From NCBI RefSeq assembly GCF_018320785.1, contig NC_054871.1, positions 18,534,339 to 18,598,338 on the forward strand: a DNA stretch of 64,000 bases. Direction: 5' to 3'. The DNA comes from Cheilinus undulatus. Taxonomy: Eukaryota > Chordata > Actinopteri > Labriformes > Labridae. The translations under genes were made by a program, and so were the position numbers. Below, piece by piece: positions 22,863-36,059 of this stretch. The notes beneath the pieces were generated by a model, which was given only the letters and a program-made list of their open reading frames with translations, was not told the DNA's origin and searched no databases. The first letter of the stretch is position 1, and each line of letters begins with the position of its first letter.

Positions 22863-24132
22863 ACTTTACACTGGCCACCCTTCCCCCACTCTCCAGCCCC
22901 AATTTGTGGCACACCAGGCCCCAAGATGAATCCTTAGTGCCAATATGCCCTAGGTTAACATGCCAAGTCCTTGACTTGCTTAGACTTTGAGATCATTACA
23001 GTTAGTGTAACAAATGTAGTTATTACAATTTAACATTGGACAAGTATCTCTAAATAAGACCCTAACTATAAACAACAATGGCATTCAAAATCATAATACT
23101 AGTGCTGTGTATTTATGTTGACTTTTTTGTTTCTAGATTTAAATAATGATGTGCATTGTCATGACTCTGATAGTTTAACATCTGAAAATAAAAGATAACC
23201 TTTCATCTCATCCCATTCTTTCATATCACAGTGACCGCCACATTAAAGGTCCTATCACAACCGCCCTGAGATTAAAACCCTCTCCTGTGGTTTGAGTAAC
23301 AGAGCACGGACACGGAGATGAGACTGAATGTCAGGACGGACGTGACAAAGACGACAAATCGACCTGACAGAGCTGCTGAGGAGACCTTGGCTCCTCTGTC
23401 ATGCAGGAGGAGGGGGAATGTGGTTTTATCGGGGGTAGAATATTCAGGCTATGTAGGCAGAGAGAGCTGATAAATTTACATCTCTGACCTATGATAAAGT
23501 GTTAATTTTAGTGTTAGACAATGAGACTGGTTGCCAACATCTCCAAGGTCACAACACTAGAGTTTAGTTCAGCAAATATATATGAGAATAAACATAGCTA
23601 GGTTTGCATATAAACCACTGATTGCATTTTCAAAATGATCTACATACATGACAAAAATCCTGAGAAAATCGAACTTCTATAGGGAAAGCAATGCAGTCAA
23701 ATGAATCTACTAATCCTAATCCAATCATGACTAAGAGATCTGAGTTTCTGTTCTGGACAAAGACTTCATCAACGCTCCTATAAAGCTGTCACCTAAAGGA
23801 GATTGACGTCCTACAGGAGCCTGATTGATCCAACACTAAGTGCTGCTTCAGCCAGCTAGTCAGGCTCATTTCATCAGGAGTAACTGGCTTCCTGTTGACT
23901 GACAGCTAATCCACAGCTGATCCCTGGTCATCAAAACACCTTCCTGTTTAAAGACAGCGTGAAAGCTGCTGAGACACCTAACAGAGGAGACATTCACTCC
24001 TATAGAGCATAGAAGAGTTTTACTTAAAACACACTGGTCATGATCCTATTTGTTCTTGTTACTGCTGGCTAGATTAAAAAAAAACTAACTAAAGAACTAA
24101 ATATTTAAAAAGCTTGCACACACTTTGCACTT

Positions 24133-24720
24133 TTGTACAACTCTGAGGTATTTTTGTGCATTTCAACAGGAAATACTTTACATTGTACTTCACATTTAAA
24201 CGATATCTTTACTTATTTTTTCAAATCCCAGCCTTTTAAAGTCATTACTGGTATTCCCCAGGGTTCTGTTCTAGGGCCCCTTCTGTTCATTATCAGTTTA
24301 CCTCCTCATTTTCACACATTTTCTTTAAATTAAGCGCAAGCTTTATTGCAATGCAGATGACACTCAGCTCTACCTATCCATCAAGCCTAACTCTGCCCTT
24401 CTTCTTTGCTGGTTTCCAAATTTTCCCTCACAACTGATCATTCCTCAGTTTTTCCGTCCCCTCATGTTAAACATCTGGGTGTCTTCCTTGACAGCACACA
24501 TTCCAAGCCCAGATCAGCAATGTTACTTATTTCTAGACAACATTAATCCCCTACATCTGTCCCTCACACCCTGTTTGCTTTTTGCACTGACTACTACAAA
24601 TCTCTCCTTTTCAGTCTTAGTCGACTACCACATTGTTCAAAGATTATGCTCCTTACATTTATGGTTAAGGTTATCACATAAACAGAGATTTAAACTTTGA
24701 TCTGATACTGATAGCAAAAA
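24133..24720 (+). mobile_element. L2/CR1-type LINE reverse transcriptase fragment
   Basis: Encodes ITGIPQGSVLGPLLFII, then after a frame change CNADDTQLYLSIKPNSA (the YADD active-site box with Tyr replaced by Asn), then VKHLGVFLDS. These are successive blocks of a non-LTR reverse transcriptase, broken by frameshifts. Confidence 0.85.
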
Positions 24721-25249
24721 TCAAACAATATCAATACCTGTTCTGACACCAAGCAACAAAAAAAAGGCACCCAATATTGGGTAATTTCTGTGTTGTGCTG
24801 TACAAGCATGCTCCTGCACAGTCTAGACTGCAAAAAATATGTTGGCAATGTTTCAGTATCAAATGCTGCCAGTGTTTTGTGCAAATTAGAGATAGTGCTG
24901 GAGTTTGCTTCCAGGGCTTGATGAAATCATTCTTCTCCTCTGCAGCTGTCCTGTGAAATAGAAGCAGTTTTAAGTTTCCAATCTTTGGACACCATTGATC
25001 ATAATAACTGAGACTGTATGGTTTTAAAAAATGTGGTATAGAAAAAGTATTTAAAATTTTGGCAAGAAGTAAGATAGGAGAAGGTCGTTGAACTTGTATA
25101 GCTTTGCCCAGCAATATAAATATTTCAGATTTAATTGAAAGTGTGAGCTTTTAAACTGATGTGATTTTATAAATAATGCATCAATCAATCCGAAATTCTG
25201 ATTAAAGTGGACTTTGATTTAGTGTTTTTTTATGTTTAAACACTTGCTT

Positions 25250-25300
25250 CTTTTTCCTTGAATTTCCCTCAGAATCAATAAAGGATCTCTGTAGTTTATT
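25250..25300 (+). mobile_element. LINE 3'-tail-like sequence
   Basis: ttgaatttccctcagaatca followed by ataaaggatctct resembles the common fish LINE/SINE ending 'gaatttcccyyrggatcaataaag'. The body is missing or not recognised. Confidence 0.4.
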
Positions 25301-25373
25301 TAATTTAATCTTTTTAGCTCCAGTTTAACTCTGCATACATTAATTATTTGTGACAGATTTGCTTCACTGTGAC

Positions 25374-25734
25374 TAGGGATGCACATTATTGGATTTTTTG
25401 CTGATATCCAATATCACAATATTTACAAATTCATTTTAGCCGATATCGATACTGATGTTCAAATATGTATTTCAGACCTAAAACTTCAGTCTTTGGACAC
25501 ATTTGAATGTATACGGATAAGGAAAGAAACACACTTGAGTACTTAAAACACACTTTAACACACTTAGCTTGGGAATGAACAAAAACTTACAGTGGCTATA
25601 TGCTTATATTTCACAGCCAAAATATCAGTTTTAATTATCGGCAGAAATTATGATATCAGTCAGTACGGATAATTGCCTTTTTAAGCCAATATCTATCAAT
25701 ACAGTTATCAGGCTGATAATATTGTGCATCCCTT
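25374..25734. mobile_element. hAT-type MITE, 361 bp, perfect 8-bp target duplication
   Basis: Inverted ends tagggatgcac / gtgcatccctt, with a largely palindromic interior of gatatc words. The flanks are actgtgac at 25366-25373 and again at 25735-25742: an exact 8-bp duplication, as made by hAT transposases. No coding capacity. Confidence 0.9.
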
Positions 25735-26929
25735 ACTGTGACATATCTGCTTTCATAAAGTAAAACATTCAGTACTTTCATCCACCACTGGTTGCTTAAG
25801 GCTCAAAGATCAGTCAGCCAAAATGGCTATGATAAAATATCTTGCAGATGTCAGATCTCTTTCTTGTTGCCGGTGCTCAAAAGCAGCAAAATCTGGCACT
25901 TCTCACAGTCACTTTTGATAGTTTCTGTATGGGTTTCTTACATTCTAAAGCAAAAGAAGACAGTATCCTGCTAAAAGTAAGAGTTTTTCCATCCTAATAT
26001 CTTCTCAGTATGTCACATTCAGGAGAGCATTAGAAGGGAGTTAAACTCAAATTAAGTAAAAGATTTAGTGTGTTTTCCTCCTGCATGGAGGTTATATTGA
26101 AATAACAAACCACTCTCTTCTTTTAAATCTAGGCCCTTCAGTTTGAGGGAAAGACATTTTTATAACTGTATAGCAAACAATAACTCCACATTGGTTCTAC
26201 AAGTTTTTACCATTCAACTTTATTTTAAACTTCCATCTTTGTTATTACATTGCATATAGAGCTGAAATCTTGCCCTTGATATTACTTTTAATGAATCTGG
26301 AAACTACATCTTGGCACAGCTAGGTGCACTTGTATTGTATGAACTTAAAATCAAAAATGTCCAAGAATGAACAAACAGCAGCAAGAATAAACTTTCACAC
26401 CAAGCACATATATGTAGGAATGAAAAATCATGTTTCATTAGCATTAGTAACACTTGTCTTCTCCCTCCATCTACCATGCGTCCTTTTACTGCAAAATAAT
26501 CATCATTCTTATCCCGTCCTGTTTCTCTGATTAGGCATTATTGTGAAAATGTTGCTAGAAAAAGCATCATCAATACAGCCTGATCTCTGGGTTAATACCA
26601 CCATCACTAGTGTATCATACATCAACAAGTGTTGCTGTCTCATTGATCAAGAGTCAGCCTGACTGAACACAGAGGTCGACGTATTTGCAACTGTAAGCAA
26701 CAAAATCTTGCTCCTCTCGTGATTAGAATAAAAGGAAGTGGGGGAAACATATGAAGAATATCTACTGTTAAGCACTGAGTAACTGAATGCATACCCAAAC
26801 TTCAGTATTTCTTAGTAACATACAGCTATTTTATTTGAAGCAACATGTTGAAATCTATTTTAGTGCACATTAGCGCCCACAGAAGGTCTCTGAGTCCACC
26901 TGCACTGTCATAAAACCCAAGTGTTGGGA

Positions 26930-26990
26930 TGCAGATGGCCTAGCAGTTAGGTCGTGCCCCATGCACGCAGATGACCCTCATCTCTTGTAA
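26930..26990 (+). mobile_element. tRNA-like SINE head fragment
   Basis: gatggcctagcagttaggtc followed by gtgccccatgcacg resembles the heads at 2138 and 52022. Confidence 0.45.
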
Positions 26991-29041
26991 AATAGGCATA
27001 AAAAGTGCAAAAATACATCTAAAAAATGCCCTCTGCATCTGCCTTTTTGACAACTTGCATTTATTAACAAGCAGACAGTGGCAACATTGTGAGAGAAACA
27101 AAGAAACATGCCAGCTGAGGTAATATTAGTTGATTTTGCTTAAGTAGGACTCTGCTAGCATCTACAGCATGTTGTCTGCAACCTGTTTGAATGTGAAGGA
27201 TGTGTATTCATCTGCTGCCATGATGTACATAGTCTGTAGTTAAATGATGACATTTGAGAGATAAATTTATTCCACGCTAATTTAGACATGTTTGTAAATC
27301 CTTAAAAAATTCTGGCGCCATCTTATATGCATACAAACCATTGTCACCATTGTTGTCTATGGACAAACCCCCATTGGTGGTGGCTAGATGTGCATGGACA
27401 CAGTGTGGCTGGGGGAGTGATTTCCTAACAAAGCAGCCATTTTGTCCATCTCAGCTGCCGTAGTAGAAGCTCTGTTTGAGAGCACAGAAAGAGAACTTTA
27501 GAGCCATCTTTTTCTTCTAGGTGTAGATTAAGTGGGAGGCCTGAGCTGCTGGAGAGATACTACCGCAGTGAGGTGGGGAGGCAAACCCAGAGTGGGCTTT
27601 CGGCTCTATCACACCCCTGGCCCAGCAGTGGTAGGTGGGGAGTTTGACCATTGACATGCTGCAGGTGGTGTGCGCTAGGGAAGGCAAATGAGGTGTATCA
27701 TATGATGCAACAGTCCGGTAGTGTGTTTCGGGCTTAAACTTTTAAAACTAAGGTTAAGGTCAACAAGGAAATAGAAACTTACTGGTGCAGGATGGATTTA
27801 TTTATTTGTAAGCAAACCTGAGACATGACTTGGCTTAGATCACTTTCTGCACCTGGTAAAGCTGCTAAACATTGAGACAAGAGATGATAGTATGAAAAAT
27901 ATCTGTAGGAATGCAAAATCTGCTTTAGGTTTGTTTTTTCAGTCTTCTTGCACATTCACTCGTCTTGGCTTCATTCATTACTGCTCTCTTCCATCTCTTA
28001 GCCTCAGCTCTTGTCTCAAACAGCAACAAGATGGGCCACCTGGCTTCTTTTAAGCTGGAGACTGGTGTGTGAATCAGTGCTGTGAAGCTGTATGCACTTC
28101 TCAAGAGAAAAACGCAACCTGCAGCCAAAGTGACATAGTGCTGAAAGCAGGCGACCGGGGTGCTCTGTAGAACTGAAATAGGCATCATTCTTCCTCTTGA
28201 AAGTTATCATACAACCAGGTTGACTTTAAAACTATTATTTTAAGGTGGAAAAGTTGCATATTGTGGTTTTAAAGTAAAAATTAGAATGCTCCATCAATAT
28301 TACAAACAGCCTGAAAGCCATTTTGCAAATTAAGCTTTAAAAGTAAACAAACTTGAATCCTTGAGGATAGAGGAAGATTTCACAGATCTAAAATGTTTCA
28401 CCAAATGTGGAAAAATTCACACCCAGACAACAAGCAGGGCCAGATCTTGGAAGCTATATCCAAAGATGGTGAGATAAACTAGCAGGACTGTGAGGAATAT
28501 TGTGTTTATCCACTTCACATTCAGTCTGCATCAGCCAAGAGGCTTATAAAACTAAGATCAATTTAATTTGTTGGGGCTTCAGGGGGTTAAAGTTGTTTAA
28601 TATCGTTGTCAGCAGCCATTTGATCTCTGACCCTTGTAGAAAACTGCATGTGTTTGCATCTTTCCTTACTCTGTGCTGCTGCTCTCTCTCTCCTCAGCCT
28701 CAATAAATGTGAAGTATTTAGCATTTTGATGCCAAGTGCTAAATATATGCAGTTTGGAAACTAGTTTACTCTCCAGAGTGAAAACTGGGACTCTGAACTG
28801 GAACACTGAAATACAATCTGATTTTTAAAAAAATGCACAAACTCATCCAGACAAATCAGACATCAGGATTTTAAGGTTTCATTACCTCCAGCTCAGCTGG
28901 CTTATCATTACTTCTTACATTACACCACAGCCTCCTATAAATCAATAAATAATGATGTAAAAACATGTCTCTATAAAGCAGCAGTGGTGTTGTGTGCAGC
29001 TGCTGCCAGGTTGCCTGAGACGGCATTTTCCCCCTTCTCCT

Positions 29042-29113
29042 CCAATCACGTGCCTCCTTTTCGAGGAAGCGTGGGGATGCAGATGAGAGGAGAGGAGGGG
29101 GCTCTAAAAATAG
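29042..29113. promoter_or_regulatory. CCAAT / E-box / TATA- or MEF2-like cluster
   Basis: ccaat (29042-29046) abuts the palindromic E-box cacgtg (29047-29052). About 50 bases downstream lies ctaaaaatag (29104-29113), a match to the MEF2 consensus and a possible TATA-like element. The segment is purine/GC-rich against its surroundings. It could be a promoter on the plus strand or an enhancer for rab3a. This is motif reading only. Confidence 0.3.
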
Positions 29114-29417
29114 CATCACTTCTTTCTTTTTTTTTTTCTCCTCCACAGCAAACAGAACGCAGAGAGGGGAGAAGGGACGATGTCAGGGATGTTTGTTGAT
29201 GTTAAAGTGTGCAGGTGAATCCAAAACACTTTGGATGAAAACATCCTCATCGTGACTGTCAGTCAGTCATTTCATAATCAGATATTTTCTTTTTTGTTAA
29301 CTTTCAAATGTCATTTCTTTAGGTTTCATCCTTTTTTCCTTTTATGTAATACTGTTTTGACATGATAAAATTGATGATACTTGACTTTTTTTCTTGTATT
29401 TGAGCACTGAAATAACC

Positions 29418-29815
29418 TTGCAAAGCCGATGGATTTTCTAAATTCCCTGTGTGTCATCAGGCGGATCTATCGTGCAAATCTTCAGTGTTTGTGTCAGAGA
29501 AAGACAGGGCTTATCGGCATAATTTGAAGAGAAAGAGGCAATCGCTACAGGTGTGGTTTAGTTGTGCTGCAAACCTACAAACATGGCAACCAGTGAAGTG
29601 ATTTGCATGGATGCAGCTAAAGTGGCAGGTTTATCAGAAATGGAAACAATTCTTTACTAAAAGAGAAGCAAAGGACTGCACTGAAAGATTTTCTTGGTGG
29701 AAAAGATGTTTGCTTTTTCATGACTAGCCTTGACAAGAGTTTAACTTATCAACTGGTTCCACTAACAGTGAACGACCATAAGAGTGGCCGGTTGAGCTTG
29801 TGTTAAGATGGCACA
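29418..29815 (+). pseudogene. RecQ-like helicase repeat, N-terminal fragment (copy B)
   Basis: The longest of three copies. It begins MATSEVICMDAAKVAGLSEM, then after a frame break reads RTALKDFLGGKDVCFF and DKSLTYQLVPLTVN. The latter resembles helicase motif I (Walker A, ...TGxGKSLxYQLP...) with the glycines lost, which suggests the start of a RecQ/DEAD-box-type helicase. Stops and changed Walker residues indicate a dead copy. Confidence 0.5.
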
Positions 29816-31727
29816 AGGCCACTATATCATACACTGACTATGGGCTGTTTCACATCCAGATTGGTGTGAAATACAGCACAAAAAGCATCCGAAGCAGCTT
29901 TAACCTGCAATTTTAAAGTAGCTATCTTACAATAAAGGTACCAAATGTTTTAATTAAAAAGAAAATCAGAACTTAAACTCATTTTCTGCAACTGTGTTCA
30001 CACAAGAATCTCCTAGAGACTCCTAACTCTAACAGGACTAATATGTGAGATGCAATAAAAAATATTGATCCAGCTAGGCACGGAGGTGGTGTTTGTCACA
30101 GGACACATAAATTTGTGTGTTCCTGGAAGAAACAGCAGATGCGTCACTCGTGCCTTCAGGTCTGGTTGTCAGTGACATCAGTGTCAGCAGAGGCAGTGCA
30201 GATGCAGCCAGCAGATTGCCAGATCACATTTAGACTCTCGAAAAAAACTTTGCAGTATTTGTTGCTGAAGCAAAAACTGAAACACCAGAATTATTAATGT
30301 AATTGCTTGAATATATGACTACTGTTGTGTATTGTTCATTCACGCATTCATTGCATTTAGTGGCTTTATTGATTTTTTTTAAAATCATTTATTTGTGATA
30401 CCGTGGCACTTTAGAGTCATGGGCTAAGGTAGGCAGTATCAGCATTGTCACTTTCTGGAGCTTACATGTACATTTTGCGCTGTAATGGCCATGAGGTAGA
30501 GACGGTAAGATCTGCAGGCTGGCATGCTGGGATGTTAGAGCTAGCATGGAGGGGAGTGGCTCTGGGACATCTGGCTCACAGTTCAGCCACCCTGAGGTGT
30601 CATGGGACTATATAAACTAACTCATTTTGACATTTAGGGACTGTAACTGTAATTTCATTGACAACAAAACTTTGTATCTGTATTTATATTTATGCCTTAC
30701 AATCACTGGATCACCAATCACAACTTCACAGTTTCAAATGCTGTGTATAAATGCTAAGCTTTGATAGACTATGGACTTGGTTTTAGATAAAAAAAAAATA
30801 TGCACTGACCTTCTTATTCAAGTACAGAGAAAGTTTCTGTTTCTGTTGTTGGTATCATTCATATAAGATGCTGAAAATAGGAGCATTTTATGTCATCTTA
30901 CCTTTGAAGAAGAAGGAGTTGCTTGTAGCCTGTGCAATTTTACTTTGTAAATCAAGGAACCTCTAGGAAAAATCAGAATTCTGTTGCTATATGATAACCA
31001 GTTTTAACTCTATTCCCTTGTCTTCTTCCCCAGCATTTTCTGGGGTGGGTGTGTATATGCCACTGCAGTCTAAGAAATACATGCTCGCAAGGATGAATTA
31101 ACTGATTGGTTTAAGATTGCACATGTCTTGACAGAAACATTGTATACACACAGCCTACTGAGCTCCTTAATTCATATATTACTCATATAGAAATCCAAAT
31201 ACTAGAACTCATAGTCAGTTGTGCTCATTTCTGACCTTACGTTATTTCATGATCATGATCATCTTTAAAATATCACAAGAAAACGCCAACTCTAGATGTA
31301 TGTGTGAATGAGAATATATATATTCTATCTATTGACGCTTGTTCTGGATGCCAAAGTGTGAGTAATTCGCTACAGTTTCTGCCTCAGATACATTTAGAGC
31401 ATTTTTCCTGATTCAAACCATCGGACGAAGTGAAACGCCTTTCCTGCAGGACAGGCCCAGAGTCCAAACCAGATCCACTCCACCTCAATCAGACCTCACG
31501 TCCACCCACTCTGATAACACGAAAAAATACACACCTAGTACGTCTGTGATGGTTTTAACAAGGAAAACAGCTGTTCTACAGTAAGCATCTTTTGCCAAAG
31601 GCTCCAGAATCTAAATTCATTTTCTTGTTATTTCGGCATTTACGCTTAGTTACAAACCTTCAATTAATGACTGGTGTGTATTGATGAGGTTTTTCCCTGC
31701 GTGGATAAATAAAGAAAAAAAATCCTA

Positions 31728-32640
31728 CCTTTACAGATTTCTATCCGGCTGCTTTCCACCGCGTCCAGCACCCGCAGAAACAACCACACCTGTGAAGTCA
31801 GAAAGGTTTTGCACAGTATCCGGCGATGAATTCCAAAATAAAAGCCGCAAGACACGCGACTTGCTTTTTTGACATAGTGACGATAAAATGGAAAAAAATC
31901 GTCACATGAAAAATAAAATCATAAGACATTGATTCACCACAGCACTTTCTATTTTTGTGTTTCTTTGAAAGGCTGTAATGTCATTTACAGTGCTGTCTGT
32001 GCTAAAAATAATACGGTAATTTTTCGAGGGTTTAATTTTAATAGAAATAAGTTGTGCAGGGGAATATAGCTTACATTACGTTTACCTTTTAAAATCCCTA
32101 ATGCCAATAGTACCTTAGCTACAACGTACCCTTAAACGGTTCAAATGAGGATATCGCTGTGTGTTTATGCTAGTGACGGCTAATGTTGCACCCCCGCCCC
32201 CGCTACTAGCCTTATGCAAAGCAAAAGAGGCTACCTATTTCCGTTTGATTCTAAACCCTACATTTTCTATCCTTTGTTTTCAAGTCCGACAGAGGCAGAC
32301 TCAACGTGAATACTCTAAACGTTTTCATTTACTAAGTATAGGCGCTTGGTTCGTTTTATTTTGAAGGTGAAATATTTTCCTGGAACATCTGTAACGCTGC
32401 CATCTTTACGCAGCTTCAGACGTTGGACGTTAAATGAATGACAGGTGGGCGGGATTTTGCAAGATTGACAGCCCCCCTGACAAATCCGACACCTTGCCGT
32501 AGCAACTGTCCTGAAGCGTCCCTCCTCAAATTCTCAGCCTTTCATTTATTATTGATGCGCGCTGCTGGAAGGGTTGAATTATTGATCAGGGGGTCAGCAG
32601 TAACCACTACAGCCATTTCCACCGATTATTGACAAGTATG
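31728..32640 (-). promoter_or_regulatory. CpG-enriched block, candidate promoter/first exon of rab3a
   Basis: CpGs are dense at 31742-31862 (ccgcgtcc, cccgcag, tccggcgat, acacgcgac) and again at 32130-32630 (cccccgcccccgc, gacgttggacgtt, gtgggcggg, gatgcgcgctg), unlike the flanks. On the minus strand TCTGTAAAG|gtagga (about 31729) would serve as a donor for a non-coding exon spliced to the acceptor at 13467. No transcript evidence is available. Confidence 0.3.
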
Positions 32641-33005
32641 CCTTAAAATATAAAAATATCACTGCAAAAACAAACATCACTTTGAAAGAAGCAACAAGCT
32701 TCCAACGAAAATAGGGTTATGTGTATACTGTTCATTTACAAGCAAAATTGCGCAAGGCTGTTATACTTGTTTGGCAGTCTAAATATGCATGGGCTAGAAG
32801 TGTTGTTTTATACTGACAATAACGATCGCACCAATATATCTGTCTTTTATTAGCTGATTTAAAAAGCTGTTTATGTAGAATAATATGTTTTTTTAAATAT
32901 ATGAACAGTACTGGAGAGGTAATTCTTTAAAAAATGTTATACACTCTTCGCTTTAGTCTTGTTTATAAATCTTTAGGTTAAGTGCTTTCTAATTTTCACT
33001 CTACT

Positions 33006-33790
33006 TACAGGTGCATCCAACCATTTGAAAAATATCATGAAAAAGTTCATGCTTTCTTCCATATATTCTAGATTCGTCTCATAAAAAGTGAAATATTTCA
33101 TGACTTTTTTGTTTTAATGTTGATGATTACAGCTTACAGATCACACAAATCAAAAATAATTGGTTGGAGCTCTTTTTGAACAAATTACTGCATCTATGCA
33201 ATGTGGCATGGAGCCAGTCAGACTATGGCACTGCTGGGATGTTGTGAAGCGCAGGTTGCTTTGATAGCAGCCTTCAACCCATCTGTATTGCCGAGTGTAG
33301 TGTCTCTCGTCTTTCTCTTGACATCTCCCTACAGATCCTCTACAGGGTTAAGGTCAGGCCAGTTCTACTTTGTTTGGCAATCCTCTGAAGGTTGAGCTCA
33401 TCCTTATTGCTTGTGCACCTTTTCTTACCACACTTCTCCCTTCCAGTCAACTTTCAACGAATATGCTTTGATACAGCCTCTGAAAACAGCCTGCTGGCAA
33501 ACACTGACCTTCTGTGGCTTATCTCCTTGTGAAGGGTCAATAATTGTCTTCTGGACAACAGTCAAGTCAGCAGTCTTCCCCGTGATTGCAGTTGTGAGCC
33601 AGAGTGAGAGAATAAAGGCTTTACAAATTGGACTTGTCCACAATATTCTAACATTTTGAGATGGTGGAGTTTTGATTTTCATGAGCTCTAAATGGTAATT
33701 ATCAAGATTGAAACAAAAAAGCCTTGATTCATCTTTTGTATGAGATGAATCTTGAATGTATAGACCACACTAAATTAACATTTTAGATTA
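33006..33790 (-). mobile_element. Tc1-like transposon remnant
   Basis: The left end acaggtgcatcc, then aaatatcatgaaaaagttc, is the start of a very common fish Tc1-like terminal repeat. The minus strand encodes LKAAIKATCASQHPSSA and LAPCH, matching [11 protein letters not shown]...HPSSATD...LAPCH in the copy at 46085-47136. Confidence 0.8.
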
Positions 33791-34867
33791 TGCTTTTACA
33801 ATAAAACACTGGTTTCAATAGTTCTGTTTTACTGTCATCTCATGTGTCTGGATCTTCTCTGACTCTTGTCTCTGACCCTTAAATGAATGAAAGCATATGA
33901 GCTCCTTCAATCAGATGATATCTAGCAGGGAGCTCCAACTCCTCAGGTTACAACAGTACACTTACACACCATTACAATGCAATGATAACACTGTAATTCG
34001 GTGTAAAGGAGTGTATCACACAGGGATTTACATATAAATTAGTTAAGTAGCTTTCTCTGGTCTTTCAGCTAAGCTCAGCATGGTCCATGTTAAATAAACT
34101 GATACATTTAGCACAGAGAAGGGCAATTTAAATGATACATCAATTATTATTTACTTTGACTGACCTCTATTCATTCCAATGTTTTGGGAAGCCCTTCGTA
34201 ACATTTTCCATTGAAGACCCTCAAAGCTGACTTTCAGTAGAGCAGTTTTACTTTAAAGTGGTGTTACTTCATGCTCCAAAAAGTGCTCAGTATAGTATAA
34301 ACTGATTTATGTAAATCAGCAATTTTGTAGCTGAATGTCATTCATTACTGTCAGTATTAAAAGAAAAAAAATTGTATGCCCTAGACGTATTTTTTAAACA
34401 GCCCATTGAATCCTTGTTATACTGTTCCACAACAGACGGTGTCAGCATTGAGCTTTGATTCCTCTACGGACCTGACCCTTGCTCCTCCATAAGGGTGCTG
34501 TCTGAGTGTGTCCTTGGTGCCACATTACCAACAAAGCTCTGTACCACTGTGTAAAGAGGATTGTTAAGGTGCTGTGTTCCTTTAGCCTTACATGGAGTTG
34601 CAGGTTTCTCACAGTTTTTACATTTTTGTGAGTTATATTGCACGTTTATTTATTTTATGAGAAGCTTTCAATAAAGTTAAAGCCAGACTATAAATCAAAT
34701 GGACAAATCATGGACATAAGCATAAAAATAAGTAAGCAAAGATGTGGTAGATATGCTGGCAACTGTGAGAAGAAGAAATGCCAAGAAATAGCAAAACAAT
34801 AACTACATTAGCTAAGCCAATCAAGTGTGCAAAGTCAGCAGGAAAAGCTGCAGTGCAGTGAGTTAAT

Positions 34868-35312
34868 GTGTCCCAGAGGATTAGATGTTCTGAGAAAGAA
34901 GCTGTGAACACAATGAGAACAACAAAAAGCAACAACAAATCCTGTGGGGCTGACAAGTGTGTTTCAAAGAAAAATGCCAATTCTAATGAAACTTTGGAAG
35001 GAAAAGGCACTTTATCATCAGTCAGTATGGCAGTCCTTGCTAAAGACTCAGATTTGGAGAAAGATTAAAGCTTCAGGTGGGCTGACACAAGGGTTAATAG
35101 GTTTGGTGTGGTGTTTAGGGAATTGTGTGGGAGTAATTAAATGGATCTTATTGGTTTCTTATTATATGTTATTGTTGTATTGCACACTGTCTCTTGTGCT
35201 TTATTGTGCCGTTTATGCTGCTTTTATGATTAATCTGGATGTATGTCTTGACTGCTGGCTGCAAAACAAACTGCCCTTCACAGGGATAATAAAACGAACC
35301 TTGAACCTTGGA
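34868..35312 (+). mobile_element. LINE-derived segment with 3' tail
   Basis: The end actgcccttcacagggataa then taaaacgaaccttgaacctt is the tail of a common fish non-LTR element. The preceding 66-codon frame (34868-35068), Lys/Ser/Asn-rich, might be the start of its ORF1, which would imply an internally deleted element. The tail is the firmer part. Confidence 0.45.
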
Positions 35313-36059
35313 TGCTATAAGTCTGTAGCAGGAGTATGGATTGATGTGGGTTTAGTGTGTGATAATGATGGAAATGTTCTGAGGTGTATGACTACACTGA
35401 ATTCATTTAGGATCATTTATGTAGCCCATAAGGCTGATCACCAGACAATATTAACAATATCAATGTTGCTTTTTATTCTAGATTTAGATTTCTAGGTGTT
35501 CTTCTTTCTGTGTTTTAATGAAGTTGAAAATTTTAATACATTATTTCTTTTGAATAAATTTTTATAACACTACTTAAAATGCTTTTATAAGTAAGGTATA
35601 GTGGCAATTTTAGCAGAGTTGAAAGCATTCTGTTTATTCTATTGCATATTGAATAAAGTGTAAATCTCACTACCGTTGTGTTCGTATGTTAACTTATGAA
35701 ATGTTTGGTGTTTGCAAAAATGTTTAGATGTTGGTCTCCAATTCAGGAAAAAACACACGCACATATTTTTTGAAGCTCTGAATGGGCTGTAACAGTAATG
35801 AATGTGGGATTAACTTGGGTTTTAGTAGGGCCCTCTCTGATATCTATATCAGCCACCCATAAGGGGGGATAATGGGGAGAGCTTTCTGGGGCCAAATCAA
35901 ATTGGGGGGGCCATGAAGTCAGGAAAATCATGATCCAATATGAAGTATTTCATTTTTAACATGAATGATAACCACTCTCATCAAAGCAACAAAAGGGAAT
36001 GTAATTTATTTACACCGTAGTACAATAACCTTTTCCAAAATGTAAACCTCTAACAGCCC

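Larger units (their letters stand above)
13467..31727. other. Long non-coding stretch upstream of the rab3a start codon
   Basis: Over 18 kb with no recognised coding exon on either strand. If rab3a starts at a distant non-coding exon, most of this is its first intron. It contains the repeats and regulatory-like sites listed separately. A modest CpG cluster at 17560-17720 (cgagaactc, ccggacgatc, cgaagaaacacgg, ctcgataaat) and a bZIP-like tgacatca at about 17829 are the only other non-repeat items noticed. Confidence 0.6.
32641..36050. other. Intergenic stretch between the CpG block and the mpv17l2 promoter
   Basis: Contains a Tc1-like remnant (33006-33790) and a LINE-derived segment (34868-35312). 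A plus-strand frame of 183 codons at 34944-35495 runs across the LINE tail and is not gene-like. Otherwise nothing recognised. Confidence 0.6.

Noticed and set aside
34944-35495. 183-codon plus-strand frame
   Set aside because: It overlaps a LINE-derived segment and its tail; the composition is low-complexity hydrophobic with no recognisable domain.
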